Shown: positions 21,266-28,754, counted from the stretch's first letter. The stretch: DNA of 38,621 bases from JAGORM01 sp964406795 (GCA_964406795.1 CAYOTA010000016.1:1-38621), one strand, 5' to 3'. Numbers and translations are program-made. Notes: generated from the letters alone by a model not told the origin.

Positions 21266-22144
21266 TTATTTAACCTCCTCTTTCTTATCCTCTTCTTTTG
21301 TTTCTGTCTTTTCTTCTACTGGAGCTGCACTAACTGCCTCAGCCTGCTCCTCAACAATCTTTTCTGGTTCTTCTGGAAGTGCTTCCACCTCAACTGTTTC
21401 AATAACTGGCCCTGCTGCCTCTACTTCTACTGGTGCTGCCTCACCAACTTCTGCTTCTGGTACCTCTTCAACAATCTTAAAAAGCGGAACAAAGTTCTTT
21501 TTAAGTGCTTTACTTACTTTATTGTCTTTGGCTTTTGAGATAACCACCAATGCTCCTTTTATTCCTGGGATTAATCCTTTTACATATAAAACTCCATCTT
21601 TCATATCTAAAACAATTAAGTTTTGAATGGTTACTGTTTCATGTCCCATTCGTCCAGACATTCTTTTTCCTTTGTAAACTCTACCAGGAGTAGTTGTTTG
21701 TCCAGAGGACCCTGGTGCGCGCTCACGGTCCGACTGTCCGTGAGTTCTAGGTCCACCTCTAAAATGGTGTCTTTTTACAACTCCAGCGTATCCTTTTCCC
21801 TTTGAAGTACCGGTTACGTGAATAACATCTCCTGCTTCAAACACCTCAGTAACATTTATTTCTTTTCCTAGTTCAAAATCCGCTGTATTTTCAACTCGTA
21901 CTTCACGAAAAAAGCGGGGTGATTTCTCTATTCCCGCTTTTTTAATATGTCCTAGTACTGATTTGTTAACTTTGCGCTTGTCCCCGAATCCGAGTTGGAC
22001 TGCTGAATACTTATCTTTTTCCGGAGTCTTTAACTGTGTTACCACATTGGACGACACAGAAATAAGAGACATAGGAATACGTTTTCCGTTTTCCAAAAAT
22101 GCTTGGGTCTGGTCCAGTTTTTTTCCTACAATTGTTTGTAACAT
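21266..22144 (-). CDS. rplC: 50S ribosomal protein L3 with a long acidic C-terminal tail
   Basis: L3 is an assembly initiator next to the peptidyl transferase centre. The core (about residues 1-205) has VFEAGDVIHVTGTSKGKGYAGVVKRH, FRGGPRTHGQSDRERAPGSSGQ and GRVYKGKRMSGRMGHETVTIQNL. The last 80 or so residues are an unusual Glu/Val/Pro/Ala-rich acidic tail ending DKKEEVK. First gene of the large ribosomal cluster, preceded by its own promoter and a terminator-like hairpin 15-20 nt before the ATG. S10, normally upstream in the same operon, is separated by an unrelated gene. Confidence 0.96.
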   Translation of the reverse strand: MLQTIVGKKLDQTQAFLENGKRIPMSLISVSSNVVTQLKTPEKDKYSAVQLGFGDKRKVNKSVLGHIKKAGIEKSPRFFREVRVENTADFELGKEINVTEVFEAGDVIHVTGTSKGKGYAGVVKRHHFRGGPRTHGQSDRERAPGSSGQTTTPGRVYKGKRMSGRMGHETVTIQNLIVLDMKDGVLYVKGLIPGIKGALVVISKAKDNKVSKALKKNFVPLFKIVEEVPEAEVGEAAPVEVEAAGPVIETVEVEALPEEPEKIVEEQAEAVSAAPVEEKTETKEEDKKEEVK

Positions 22145-22158
22145 ATGTTTTAAAGCAC

Positions 22159-22223
22159 AAAAAAAGCGACTACATAGAGTCGCTTCATTCGCAATTTCAC
22201 TTGCAGCTAAGCTCCTATGTAGT
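22159..22223 (-). promoter_or_regulatory. Attenuator-like leader of the rplC operon
   Basis: On the minus strand an 8-bp stem (AAGCGACT / AGTCGCTT, 22164-22185) ends in a run of T, the shape of an intrinsic terminator, just before rplC. Upstream, ACTACATAG (22215-22223) is the exact complement of CTATGTAGT, which forms the terminator loop plus part of its descending arm. The two pairings are mutually exclusive, giving an antiterminator-terminator switch. The geometry is seen directly; the effector and regulation are inference. Confidence 0.7.
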
Positions 22224-22256
22224 AAGCATTACACGTCTAAGATCTTCTCTTAACAT
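22215..22256 (-). other. Candidate 13-codon leader peptide upstream of rplC
   Basis: A short ATG frame encodes MLREDLRRVMLTT and stops at TAG. It begins about 11 nt after the TATAAT box of the rplC promoter, so initiation would be nearly leaderless. Its last three codons (ACT ACA TAG) are the 5' arm of the antiterminator. A ribosome finishing the peptide would mask this arm and favour the terminator. No ribosome binding site is present. It could be a chance frame. Confidence 0.4.
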
Positions 22257-22267
22257 GAGTAAAAGTT

Positions 22268-22297
22268 ATTATATACCAAAGGGCATTCCGAATGCAA
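22268..22297 (-). promoter_or_regulatory. Promoter of the rplC ribosomal operon
   Basis: A perfect TATAAT (22268-22273) has a weak -35 TTGCAT (22292-22297) at 18 bp. The predicted start lies about 115 nt before rplC, leaving a leader that contains the attenuator and the small frame. Confidence 0.6.
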
Positions 22298-22502
22298 GCA
22301 CAAATGAGGCTGAAATAATCATATGCTTTTCTTCATGATCCTTAGTGTTTGATCTAGGGTAGTTGGCCTATGGTAGCTGCTGGCTTGCGACAAGCTACTA
22401 TGACTTTACTAAAAAAACAAGGCTGGTTATTCCCGTCGACTAGTCGACTAGTCCACTGATCTAACACACTACTTTAGCTTGATAATAAAAGGAAAAGCAG
22501 GA
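22298..22502. other. Intergenic region with overlapping palindromes
   Basis: About 200 bp separates the divergent rplC and 119-aa gene promoters. It holds a 14-bp perfect palindrome (GTCGACTAGTCGAC, 22435-22448) overlapping a 16-bp one (22438-22453), and an imperfect GTAGCT / AGCTAC stem-loop around 22373-22398. I see no tRNA or coding frame. The double palindrome could be an operator between divergent promoters. Confidence 0.5.
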
Positions 22503-22531
22503 TTGAATTTGCTAGTAAATACACGTACAAT
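22503..22531 (+). promoter_or_regulatory. Leaderless-type promoter of the 119-aa gene
   Basis: TTGAAT (22503-22508), an exact 17-bp spacer and TACAAT (22526-22531) are followed by 6 nt and the ATG. It is one of the clearest leaderless promoters in the window. Confidence 0.7.
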
Positions 22532-22537
22532 CCGTTT

Positions 22538-22897
22538 ATGGCAACTGAAGCGCCTATACCCCGGCATGAAACAATTAAAAATGCTGTAGACTTACAAGGA
22601 TTAAATGATTTTAAATCCTGGAAACCTGTACGAGAAGGGGCAATTATAGCGACTTCTACCCGAGAAAGCTGTGCGGGTGTAACTGTTTTTCTACTTGGAA
22701 ATCCTAAATTATCTGACCCCGAGGATCATCTGTGGTTTTTTCCGGAAGGAACACTGGAAACATCTCTTGGACCCGTTAATAGATATCATAGCTGTGAAAC
22801 CCTTCGAAGCGTGAATTTAAACGCGATTGGTGAACGCTATTGGAAAATTTGGGAAAAACAAGGGCATAATTTCTTGGACACCTTAAGAACATCTTAA
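22538..22897 (+). CDS. Hypothetical protein, 119 aa
   Basis: Unrecognised soluble protein with no signal peptide or membrane segment. It is rich in Trp, Pro and charged residues, with segments such as DHLWFFPEGTLETSLGPVNRYH. A well-formed promoter 6 nt before its ATG supports a real gene. It is inserted between rpsJ and the rest of the S10 operon, on the opposite strand and convergent with rpsJ. That breaks a linkage conserved in most bacteria. Function unknown. Confidence 0.65.
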   Translation: MATEAPIPRHETIKNAVDLQGLNDFKSWKPVREGAIIATSTRESCAGVTVFLLGNPKLSDPEDHLWFFPEGTLETSLGPVNRYHSCETLRSVNLNAIGERYWKIWEKQGHNFLDTLRTS

Positions 22898-22959
22898 AGA
22901 ACCGACTTCTTTTTGAGAATATAGCGAACAGAAAGGAATGTTCCGAGCACAGCAAGATA

Positions 22960-23268
22960 CTACATCTTAATCTCAACATCTACACCTGCGGGAAGATCCA
23001 GGTGGATTAAGGATTCAATAGTGTTATCTGTTGGAGACATGATATCAATTAATCTTTTGTGGGTTTTTATCTGGAAATGCTCACGAGCATCTTTATCAAT
23101 AAATGGTGACTTGTTAACAGCCCACATAGAACGCTGCGTAGGAAGCGGTACGGGACCCACAACCTTTGCGCCAGTTCTGATAGCTGTATCAAGAATCTGT
23201 TGACACGTTGAGTCAATGATCCGAGGATCATATGATTTTAGTCTTACTCTTATTCTTCCTTTTGGCAT
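22960..23268 (-). CDS. rpsJ: 30S ribosomal protein S10
   Basis: S10 is a 30S head protein and, as NusE, an antitermination factor. The 102-aa product has RIRVRLKSYDPRIIDSTCQQILDTAIRTGAKVVGPVPLPTQRSMWAVNKSPFIDKDAREHFQIKTHKRLIDI, all diagnostic. It has its own TATAAT box 6 nt before the ATG. It lies downstream of tuf as in the str-S10 arrangement but is isolated from rplC by a convergent gene and the rplC promoter. Confidence 0.97.
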   Translation of the reverse strand: MPKGRIRVRLKSYDPRIIDSTCQQILDTAIRTGAKVVGPVPLPTQRSMWAVNKSPFIDKDAREHFQIKTHKRLIDIMSPTDNTIESLIHLDLPAGVDVEIKM

Positions 23269-23274
23269 ATGTGT

Positions 23275-23280
23275 ATTATA
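23275..23280 (-). promoter_or_regulatory. Leaderless-type -10 of rpsJ
   Basis: A perfect TATAAT ends 6 nt before the rpsJ ATG. No good -35 at normal spacing is visible; an AT-rich upstream stretch may compensate. Confidence 0.55.
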
Positions 23281-23308
23281 TCAAATATATTCTTAAATCG
23301 GTAAAAAC

Positions 23309-23617
23309 CTATTTTTGTTTCTGTATACTAAGGTCCGTTATTCGATCTCCTAATCCCTGAGCTATTAATTGATCTGCAATTCTTTGACCAAAATATAAAT
23401 ATCTATCTAATACTGGTCTCTCTTGTATGTCCCTCATCCTATCCTCATAGGTTAACGGTTCTCCCTGTATATCGTATACTCCACTATTAACTGTTACTAA
23501 GCCTAATGGCTCTCTATGTTGCATTATTGGAGACTGCTGCGCAACCGTTCTATGAAACCATTTCTCCAACGCATCTTCTCTTCTTGGTTCAATCCTGTAA
23601 CTTGCTTCGTGTGTCAT
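23309..23617 (-). CDS. Hypothetical protein, 102 aa
   Basis: Unrecognised small soluble protein, rich in Arg, Glu and Gln (MTHEASYRIEPRREDALEKW start; ends with a QKQK tail). No membrane segment or known motif. It lies between the tuf terminator and rpsJ on the same strand. A TATATT box 9 nt before its ATG, directly after the terminator T-run, could drive it. Its presence between tuf and rpsJ is unusual. Function unknown. Confidence 0.55.
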   Translation of the reverse strand: MTHEASYRIEPRREDALEKWFHRTVAQQSPIMQHREPLGLVTVNSGVYDIQGEPLTYEDRMRDIQERPVLDRYLYFGQRIADQLIAQGLGDRITDLSIQKQK

Positions 23618-23631
23618 TACTTCTTAAATAT

Positions 23632-23656
23632 AAAAAAACCTGCTTCAACAGCAGGT
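23632..23656 (-). terminator. Rho-independent terminator of tuf
   Basis: A 7-bp GC-containing stem (ACCTGCT / AGCAGGT, loop of 5) is followed by TTTTTT on the minus strand. It stands about 155 bp after the tuf stop, beyond the duplicated tuf tail. Confidence 0.88.
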
Positions 23657-23711
23657 CTAATTCCTTATTACTTACTGTTACATGTTAAATGTGCGATAAA
23701 TCTGCTGCTTA

Positions 23712-23735
23712 TTAGGCAACGATTTTTGTAACTAC
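23712..23735 (-). pseudogene. Duplicated tuf 3' end
   Basis: A second copy of the EF-Tu C-terminus, VVTKIV-A-stop, lies 75 bp after the real end VVTKIV-S-stop. Codon differences within the six shared residues are synonymous (ACG/ACA, ATT/ATC). A palindromic segment (23773-23810, CGTAG / CTACG ends around AGAGCGCTCT) lies directly between the real stop codon and the copy. The arrangement matches the duplicated tails after rpsI. Confidence 0.65.
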
Positions 23736-23810
23736 TTCCATCCCCAGCTTCCTTTTCGCCTTACCTACTATTCGTAGCGCGGCTCAAAGAGCGCTCTGAG
23801 GAGAACTACG

Positions 23811-24989
23811 TTACGAAACAATTTTCGTAACTACGCCTGCTCCTACTGTTCTTCCACCTTCTCTTATAGCAAATCTCATTCCTTCTTCCATAGCCACAGG
23901 TACTATCAGTTCAGCATTCATTTTAGCGTTGTCTCCTGGCATAACCATTTCTACACCTTCTTGGAGTTTGATTTCTCCGGTAACGTCAGTTGTTCTGATA
24001 TAGAATTGTGGTCTGTATCCTGAGAAGAATGGAGTGTGACGTCCACCTTCTTCTTTTGTTAAAATATAAACTTCAGCTTCAAATTTAGTGTGTGGAGTAA
24101 TACTTCCTGGTTTTGCGACCACTTGTCCACGCTCTACATCTTCTTTTTCAATACCTCTAAGTAATAATCCTACGTTATCTCCAGCCTGTCCTTCATCTAA
24201 TTGCTTTCTAAACATTTCAACTCCTGTAACAACAACTTCTTTTGTAGGCTTAATACCGATAATAGCAACAGTGTCATTAATTTTTACAATTCCGCGCTCA
24301 ATTCGGCCGGTTACAACTGTTCCGCGTCCTTTGATTGAGAAAACGTCCTCAACAGGCATAAGTAAGGCTTTATCGGTAGGTCGTTCTGGAGTTGGAATAT
24401 ATTCGTCAACCTTTGCCATTAATTCTTCAATTTGTGCTTCAGCTTCAGCGTCTCCCTGAGTTGCTTTAAGAGCTGATCCTTTAACCATAGGAACTTCATC
24501 ACCTGGATATTGGTATTTAGAAAGTAATTCACGTACTTCCATTTCAACAAGGTCAATAAGTTCTGGATCAGAAACCATATCAACTTTGTTTAAGAATACA
24601 ACGAGTGCTGGAACACCAACCTGGCGTGCAAGTAAAATGTGTTCTCTTGTCTGAGGCATTGGACCGTCCGCTGCTGAAACAACAAGAATTGCTCCGTCCA
24701 TTTGAGCGGCTCCTGTAATCATGTTTTTGATGTAATCTGCGTGTCCTGGAGCGTCAATGTGCGCATAATGACGGTTTGCTGTTTCGTATTCTTGGTGGGA
24801 AATATTAATCGTCACCCCACGAGCTCTTTCTTCTGGGGCGTTATCAATATCTTCATATTTGCGAGCTTCTGCCATTCCTTTTTTAGCAAGAACGGTTGTA
24901 ATAGCTGCAGTTAATGTGGTTTTACCATGATCTACGTGACCGATGGTTCCGATGTTGACGTGTGGTTTGGTGCGTTGAAATGTTGCCAT
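23811..24989 (-). CDS. tuf: Elongation factor Tu
   Basis: It delivers aminoacyl-tRNA to the ribosome in a GTP-dependent way. The 392-aa product has G1 GHVDHGKTTL, switch I RGVTIN, G3 DAPGHADY, G4 NKVD and G5 GSALKA, then domains 2 and 3 (VFSIKGRGTVVTGRIERG; GYRPQFYIRTTDVTG). It is transcribed alone from a strong promoter with a 5'-terminal hairpin. It precedes rpsJ, a remnant of the str-S10 order. The 3' end has a duplicated copy downstream. Confidence 0.98.
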   Translation of the reverse strand: MATFQRTKPHVNIGTIGHVDHGKTTLTAAITTVLAKKGMAEARKYEDIDNAPEERARGVTINISHQEYETANRHYAHIDAPGHADYIKNMITGAAQMDGAILVVSAADGPMPQTREHILLARQVGVPALVVFLNKVDMVSDPELIDLVEMEVRELLSKYQYPGDEVPMVKGSALKATQGDAEAEAQIEELMAKVDEYIPTPERPTDKALLMPVEDVFSIKGRGTVVTGRIERGIVKINDTVAIIGIKPTKEVVVTGVEMFRKQLDEGQAGDNVGLLLRGIEKEDVERGQVVAKPGSITPHTKFEAEVYILTKEEGGRHTPFFSGYRPQFYIRTTDVTGEIKLQEGVEMVMPGDNAKMNAELIVPVAMEEGMRFAIREGGRTVGAGVVTKIVS

Positions 24990-25005
24990 ATTTTTAAAAG
25001 TAAAA

Positions 25006-25023
25006 ACACCTTTTTTAAGGTGT
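25006..25023 (-). promoter_or_regulatory. 5' leader hairpin of tuf
   Basis: ACACCTT / AAGGTGT with an A4 loop is followed by TTTTTAC, beginning within a few bases of the predicted start site. It is terminator-like, but its position at the extreme 5' end also fits an mRNA-stabilising hairpin. Confidence 0.65.
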
Positions 25024-25030
25024 AAAAAGA

Positions 25031-25059
25031 ATGATACAACATGGGTTAAATTTCGTCAA
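25031..25059 (-). promoter_or_regulatory. Promoter of tuf
   Basis: TTGACG (25054-25059), an exact 17-bp spacer and TATCAT (25031-25036). The predicted transcript has a leader of about 35 nt, unlike the leaderless genes nearby. Confidence 0.8.
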
Positions 25060-25084
25060 GAGGGAATTTGCAATTGTTTACGTA

Positions 25085-25113
25085 TTGCAATGATTTTAAA
25101 TCAAAGCTACCAT
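25085..25113 (+). promoter_or_regulatory. Leaderless-type promoter of the subtilase gene
   Basis: TTGCAA (25085-25090), a 17-bp spacer and TACCAT (25108-25113), then 7 nt to the GTG start. It is divergent from the tuf promoter. Confidence 0.6.
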
Positions 25114-25120
25114 AGGTATA

Positions 25121-26782
25121 GTGAGAAAATATTTACTATCAATATTATTTATAATTGGGCTCCTTTTTGTCTGCATCTCTCCAACCTTTGCACAAACTCT
25201 TAGCGGACAGGATCTTGTTGAATCGAATATCATTCTTCAATCACAAAATCAAATACTCGTCCAATACAAGGAAGGGTATACTCCTCAAGAGGTACAAGAA
25301 AAAGTAAAAAAAAGAGAGTCAATAGCGTCTCAACCTATTCTAGGAAATTTGAGAATTGCAGCAGAAGATACTGTTTTAAATGCCCAGGGAATACCTCAGC
25401 CAGAGGTTATTCGTCAACAATATGAAAAGGCAAATAAAAAGGCTCGATTAAGATCTTCACGCAAACTACTTAAAGAAAGACCCAAACGAGAAACTCCTCT
25501 TAAGAATACAGAAGTCATAACTCTTGAGCAAAATGCCTCTGTAGAAAATGCAATAGAAACCTACAATGATTTACCAACCGTAGAATACGTAGAGCAAAAT
25601 AAATTGTTTTTTGCGGACGTTGCCCCTAATGACCCTCTTTACCCTCAAGAATGGGGACTTACCAAAATAGGCGCTCCTACTGCATGGAACACATCAACAG
25701 GAAGTAATCAAATAATTGTGGGGGTCGTTGACTCAGGTGTTATGGAAACACATCCAGACTTACAGGCTAATTTAATAGGAGGGTATGACTTTGTAGTGGG
25801 AGACAATATCCCAAATGACAGATGCGGACACGGAACACATGTGGCAGGAACCATAGGCGCCGTAAGCAATAACGGAATTGGTGTGTCAGGCGTTAACTGG
25901 AATGTAAAAATACTATCCCTTAAATCACTTAGTACAGCGCAAGACCCAAATACCGGAAAACCTACTTGTGCTGGCTCGACTAAAACGATATCTGATGGAG
26001 TCATGTATGCAGTAAACAATGGAGCCAAAGTAATAAATATGAGTCTTGGAGGAAGTAGTACATGTCCAAACACAACTCAACAGGCCATCAACTACGCAAG
26101 AAGTAATGGAGCCGTGGTTATTGTGGCTGCAGGAAATAATAGTCAGAACGCATCCGCTCATACCCCTGCCAACTGCAGCGGAGTGATTGTTGTGGGCGCA
26201 ACTACTCAGTCAGATACACGTGCCGGCTTTTCAAATTACGGTCCTATTGTAAGCATTTCGGCGCCAGGGGCGGCCATTATGTCAACAATGTCCACGGAAA
26301 ACATAATGAATTGCTCAAGCCTTTACTGTAATGCCAACGGTACTTCTATGGCGGCTCCTCATGTGGCAGGAGCTGCTGCACTCCTTTTGTCACTAAATCC
26401 AAATCTTACACCAGACCAAATTAAAAATATCTTAGTATCATCTGCCGATCCTATCAATACAAGCCAACCAATAGGACCAAGGCTTAATTTAGCACGCGCT
26501 GTAGCCCAGGTCTCAGGAAATACGACCACCAATACACCTATACCTACGTCTTCACCTATACCCTCATCCACTCCTTCTGTTACGACTACACCAACACCAT
26601 GTAACCCAGACACTACCAGTGGAACTATTGATTTTGCAGATTTGCGTTTAATAAGACGGGAGCTTGCAGGCATAGTTAATTCAAACAAAGGAAGCTGCCT
26701 TACAAATCCTTCCAATGACGCTACTTCATTTTCCGACCTCAGACGCACAAGACGTATTATTGCTGGGTTAGAATCTTTATAG
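25121..26782 (+). CDS. Secreted subtilisin-like serine protease with dockerin-like tail
   Basis: It is an exported S8-family peptidase. The GTG start gives a signal peptide (about residues 1-24, cut after PTFA). A propeptide with inhibitor-I9-like features (QILVQYKEGY to VEYVEQN) reaches about residue 165. The catalytic domain follows with Asp204 (GVVDSG), His237 (GHGTHVAG), oxyanion Asn339 (VAAGN) and Ser409 (NGTSMAAPHVAG). A Thr/Pro/Ser linker (about 467-493) leads to two dockerin-like segments (GTIDFADLRLIRRELAG, SFSDLRRTRRIIAG) that keep the helix pattern but lack most calcium-binding Asp/Asn residues. The next genes encode cohesin-type proteins, suggesting surface docking. Confidence 0.92.
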   Translation: MRKYLLSILFIIGLLFVCISPTFAQTLSGQDLVESNIILQSQNQILVQYKEGYTPQEVQEKVKKRESIASQPILGNLRIAAEDTVLNAQGIPQPEVIRQQYEKANKKARLRSSRKLLKERPKRETPLKNTEVITLEQNASVENAIETYNDLPTVEYVEQNKLFFADVAPNDPLYPQEWGLTKIGAPTAWNTSTGSNQIIVGVVDSGVMETHPDLQANLIGGYDFVVGDNIPNDRCGHGTHVAGTIGAVSNNGIGVSGVNWNVKILSLKSLSTAQDPNTGKPTCAGSTKTISDGVMYAVNNGAKVINMSLGGSSTCPNTTQQAINYARSNGAVVIVAAGNNSQNASAHTPANCSGVIVVGATTQSDTRAGFSNYGPIVSISAPGAAIMSTMSTENIMNCSSLYCNANGTSMAAPHVAGAAALLLSLNPNLTPDQIKNILVSSADPINTSQPIGPRLNLARAVAQVSGNTTTNTPIPTSSPIPSSTPSVTTTPTPCNPDTTSGTIDFADLRLIRRELAGIVNSNKGSCLTNPSNDATSFSDLRRTRRIIAGLESL

Positions 26783-26810
26783 GTGTCACACAATATGATA
26801 AAGTATTACT

Positions 26811-28754
26811 ATGCAGAATATGGAAAAAGCACTAAAAAATAAAAAAATTCTCACACTTTTAGGTATTGCAGGGGGACTTATTTTGCTTATTACAGTATTT
26901 ATTACGCTTCAAAGAAAAAATGAATCAGCCCAGAGGATTTCAGATGCTTCGCAATCAAGATTATATTTTATGCCTGTGTCAGGAACTCAATTGTCTTTTA
27001 CCCAACCAACAAACATTGACGTTATGATGGATACGAGAGGACAAAACGTAACGGGAGCAAGAGTAGAAATCCAATACGATAATTCCAAATTAAGACTGAA
27101 TAGTGTTGACAAAACCAACTCCGTTTTTGGAAGTGATAATGTAGAAATAAACCAAAATTTTGCCGCAAACAAAGCAGTAATTGTAGCAGACAAATCGGAA
27201 GATAATCCGGTCACCGGAGACGCCAAAAAAATTGCAACGCTTCAGTTTTCTCCACTAGGCACAGGGTCTGCGAGATTAGAGTTTGTTGGCAATAATATAG
27301 TTGAAACTGTTGTAAACGGACAATCTACAAACCTTACGATTGAAGCACCAAGTGCAGAATATTCTATCGGTGTTACTTCTACATCACCCCCGGTTACGAG
27401 TACCGTAACAACTATTCCGTCAATTACAAGTGTCTTATCTCCTAGTCTAACATCTACCCCACAAAATTGTCTCCCATATGGAGATGTAGATGGAAATGGA
27501 TCCATTACTCAAGCTGACCTTAACTTAGTTACAGCATATATGAATAACGGTGGCACACTTAGCGTAGGACAATTTTCACGAGCAGATGTAACCAGAGATA
27601 CGTTAGTAAATGTGGGAGATTCAAATGCAATCTCTTTACTCGTGCAGGGCAACTGGGTCGGAGTATTCCCAGGTAACCCCCTCCTTTGCCCTCAACTCCT
27701 ACCATTCCACATAGGGTTTAAAGAAAAAAATACTACCTTAAATGTAAATAATCCAAATCCTACAAAAAACACGATAGTCATATCAAATCCATATAAACTC
27801 CCTGTAAAATCAGTCTCATTTAGAGGTGCTTATAACTCTGCTGCCATTAGAGTTACGGGCGTAGATGCGCTACAAGGTTCTTTTGCAGCCGGATTCCCAG
27901 ATATTTCACAAAATGATTTTAAAGCAACAATTGAACTAGAGCCAACCATAACAGCGCAAGAATTTGAGATAGCAACCGTTGATGTAATTCCATACATTCC
28001 AGGAGGCGCAAACGGAGCATCTATCACATTTAACTCTGCTACTTTCAACGTAGTCGTAAATCGCGTAGGTAATGAGACTGTTCCTGGATCAATTGCAGTA
28101 GACGCGGGAAAGGCTAACTACACGGTCAACCGTGGCGGAACATCCGCTGTCTCAACAACTCAGTCCCCAACCAATGGAAACCAGCCTACTGGAAATCCAT
28201 TTGCAACATCTACTCTTATTCCAACTATCAATGCCTCTCCGCCTCCTGGAGGAGCATCAGTTAGAATTAGCGTAACATTGCCCGCCATAGGAACCAATTT
28301 TGCATCAGATAACAAGACACCTGCTGAACCAAACAGACAGGTTCAGATTCAACTCACAAAATCTGAATCTACAACACCTATAACAGCTACGGGAATGCTA
28401 GCATTTAACGGAAATGAATATGTAGGATACGTTGTCGTTCCCTCAGCCACAGCCGGCAATTATCAAATTAAAGCAAGACTTAATAACACGCTTTACAAAG
28501 TCATACCGGGTATTTATGCTCTCCAAGACGCTTCATCTGTAAATACAACTACGGTTGCACTTAACTCAGGGGATGTTAACCAGGATAATAAAATAGATCT
28601 GTATGATTACAATAGTATGATTGGATGTATCCAGCAAAAACCTTCATGCACACAGATACTTAAAGCCCTTACTGATTTAAATTCAAACCGAGTTACAAAC
28701 GCTGCAGACTACAACATTTTCATAACGCAATTACGTTTCAGGGAGGGTGACTAA
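26811..28754 (+). CDS. Membrane-anchored cohesin/dockerin multidomain surface protein
   Basis: The 647-aa scaffold-like protein has one N-terminal transmembrane segment (about 13-32). A cohesin-type beta domain (about 50-187; GARVEIQYDNSKLRL, KKIATLQFSPLGTG) follows, then a Pro/Thr linker and a dockerin-like module (about 223-280; DVDGNGSITQADLNLV). A second beta domain (297-440), a linker, a third beta domain (483-585) and a C-terminal dockerin module (588-645; DVNQDNKIDLYDYNSM, DLNSNRVTNAADY) complete it. Both dockerin modules keep the calcium-loop pattern. It probably displays or links exported proteins at the cell surface. The start is 28 bp after the protease gene and the 3' end overlaps the next gene by 8 bp, so it reads as an operon. 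Confidence 0.85.
   Translation: MQNMEKALKNKKILTLLGIAGGLILLITVFITLQRKNESAQRISDASQSRLYFMPVSGTQLSFTQPTNIDVMMDTRGQNVTGARVEIQYDNSKLRLNSVDKTNSVFGSDNVEINQNFAANKAVIVADKSEDNPVTGDAKKIATLQFSPLGTGSARLEFVGNNIVETVVNGQSTNLTIEAPSAEYSIGVTSTSPPVTSTVTTIPSITSVLSPSLTSTPQNCLPYGDVDGNGSITQADLNLVTAYMNNGGTLSVGQFSRADVTRDTLVNVGDSNAISLLVQGNWVGVFPGNPLLCPQLLPFHIGFKEKNTTLNVNNPNPTKNTIVISNPYKLPVKSVSFRGAYNSAAIRVTGVDALQGSFAAGFPDISQNDFKATIELEPTITAQEFEIATVDVIPYIPGGANGASITFNSATFNVVVNRVGNETVPGSIAVDAGKANYTVNRGGTSAVSTTQSPTNGNQPTGNPFATSTLIPTINASPPPGGASVRISVTLPAIGTNFASDNKTPAEPNRQVQIQLTKSESTTPITATGMLAFNGNEYVGYVVVPSATAGNYQIKARLNNTLYKVIPGIYALQDASSVNTTTVALNSGDVNQDNKIDLYDYNSMIGCIQQKPSCTQILKALTDLNSNRVTNAADYNIFITQLRFREGD

Noticed and set aside
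22159..22185. Terminator of the rpsJ transcript
   Set aside because: It is about 775 bp from the rpsJ stop, beyond a gene on the other strand and downstream of the rplC promoter, so it belongs to the rplC leader.
22373..22398. tRNA-like cloverleaf near the GTAGCT stem-loop
   Set aside because: No T-loop consensus, no acceptor stem of 7 bp and no anticodon arm could be assembled on either strand.
22435..22453. GTCGACTAGTCGACTAGTC as a cloning or adaptor artefact
   Set aside because: It contains SalI- and SpeI-type sites, but it lies inside continuous genomic sequence between two genes with normal promoters. A natural palindrome is more likely, although an artefact cannot be fully excluded.
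25708..28048. Antisense frames across the protease and cohesin genes
   Set aside because: They are shadows of real coding sequence with biased third positions and no independent signals.
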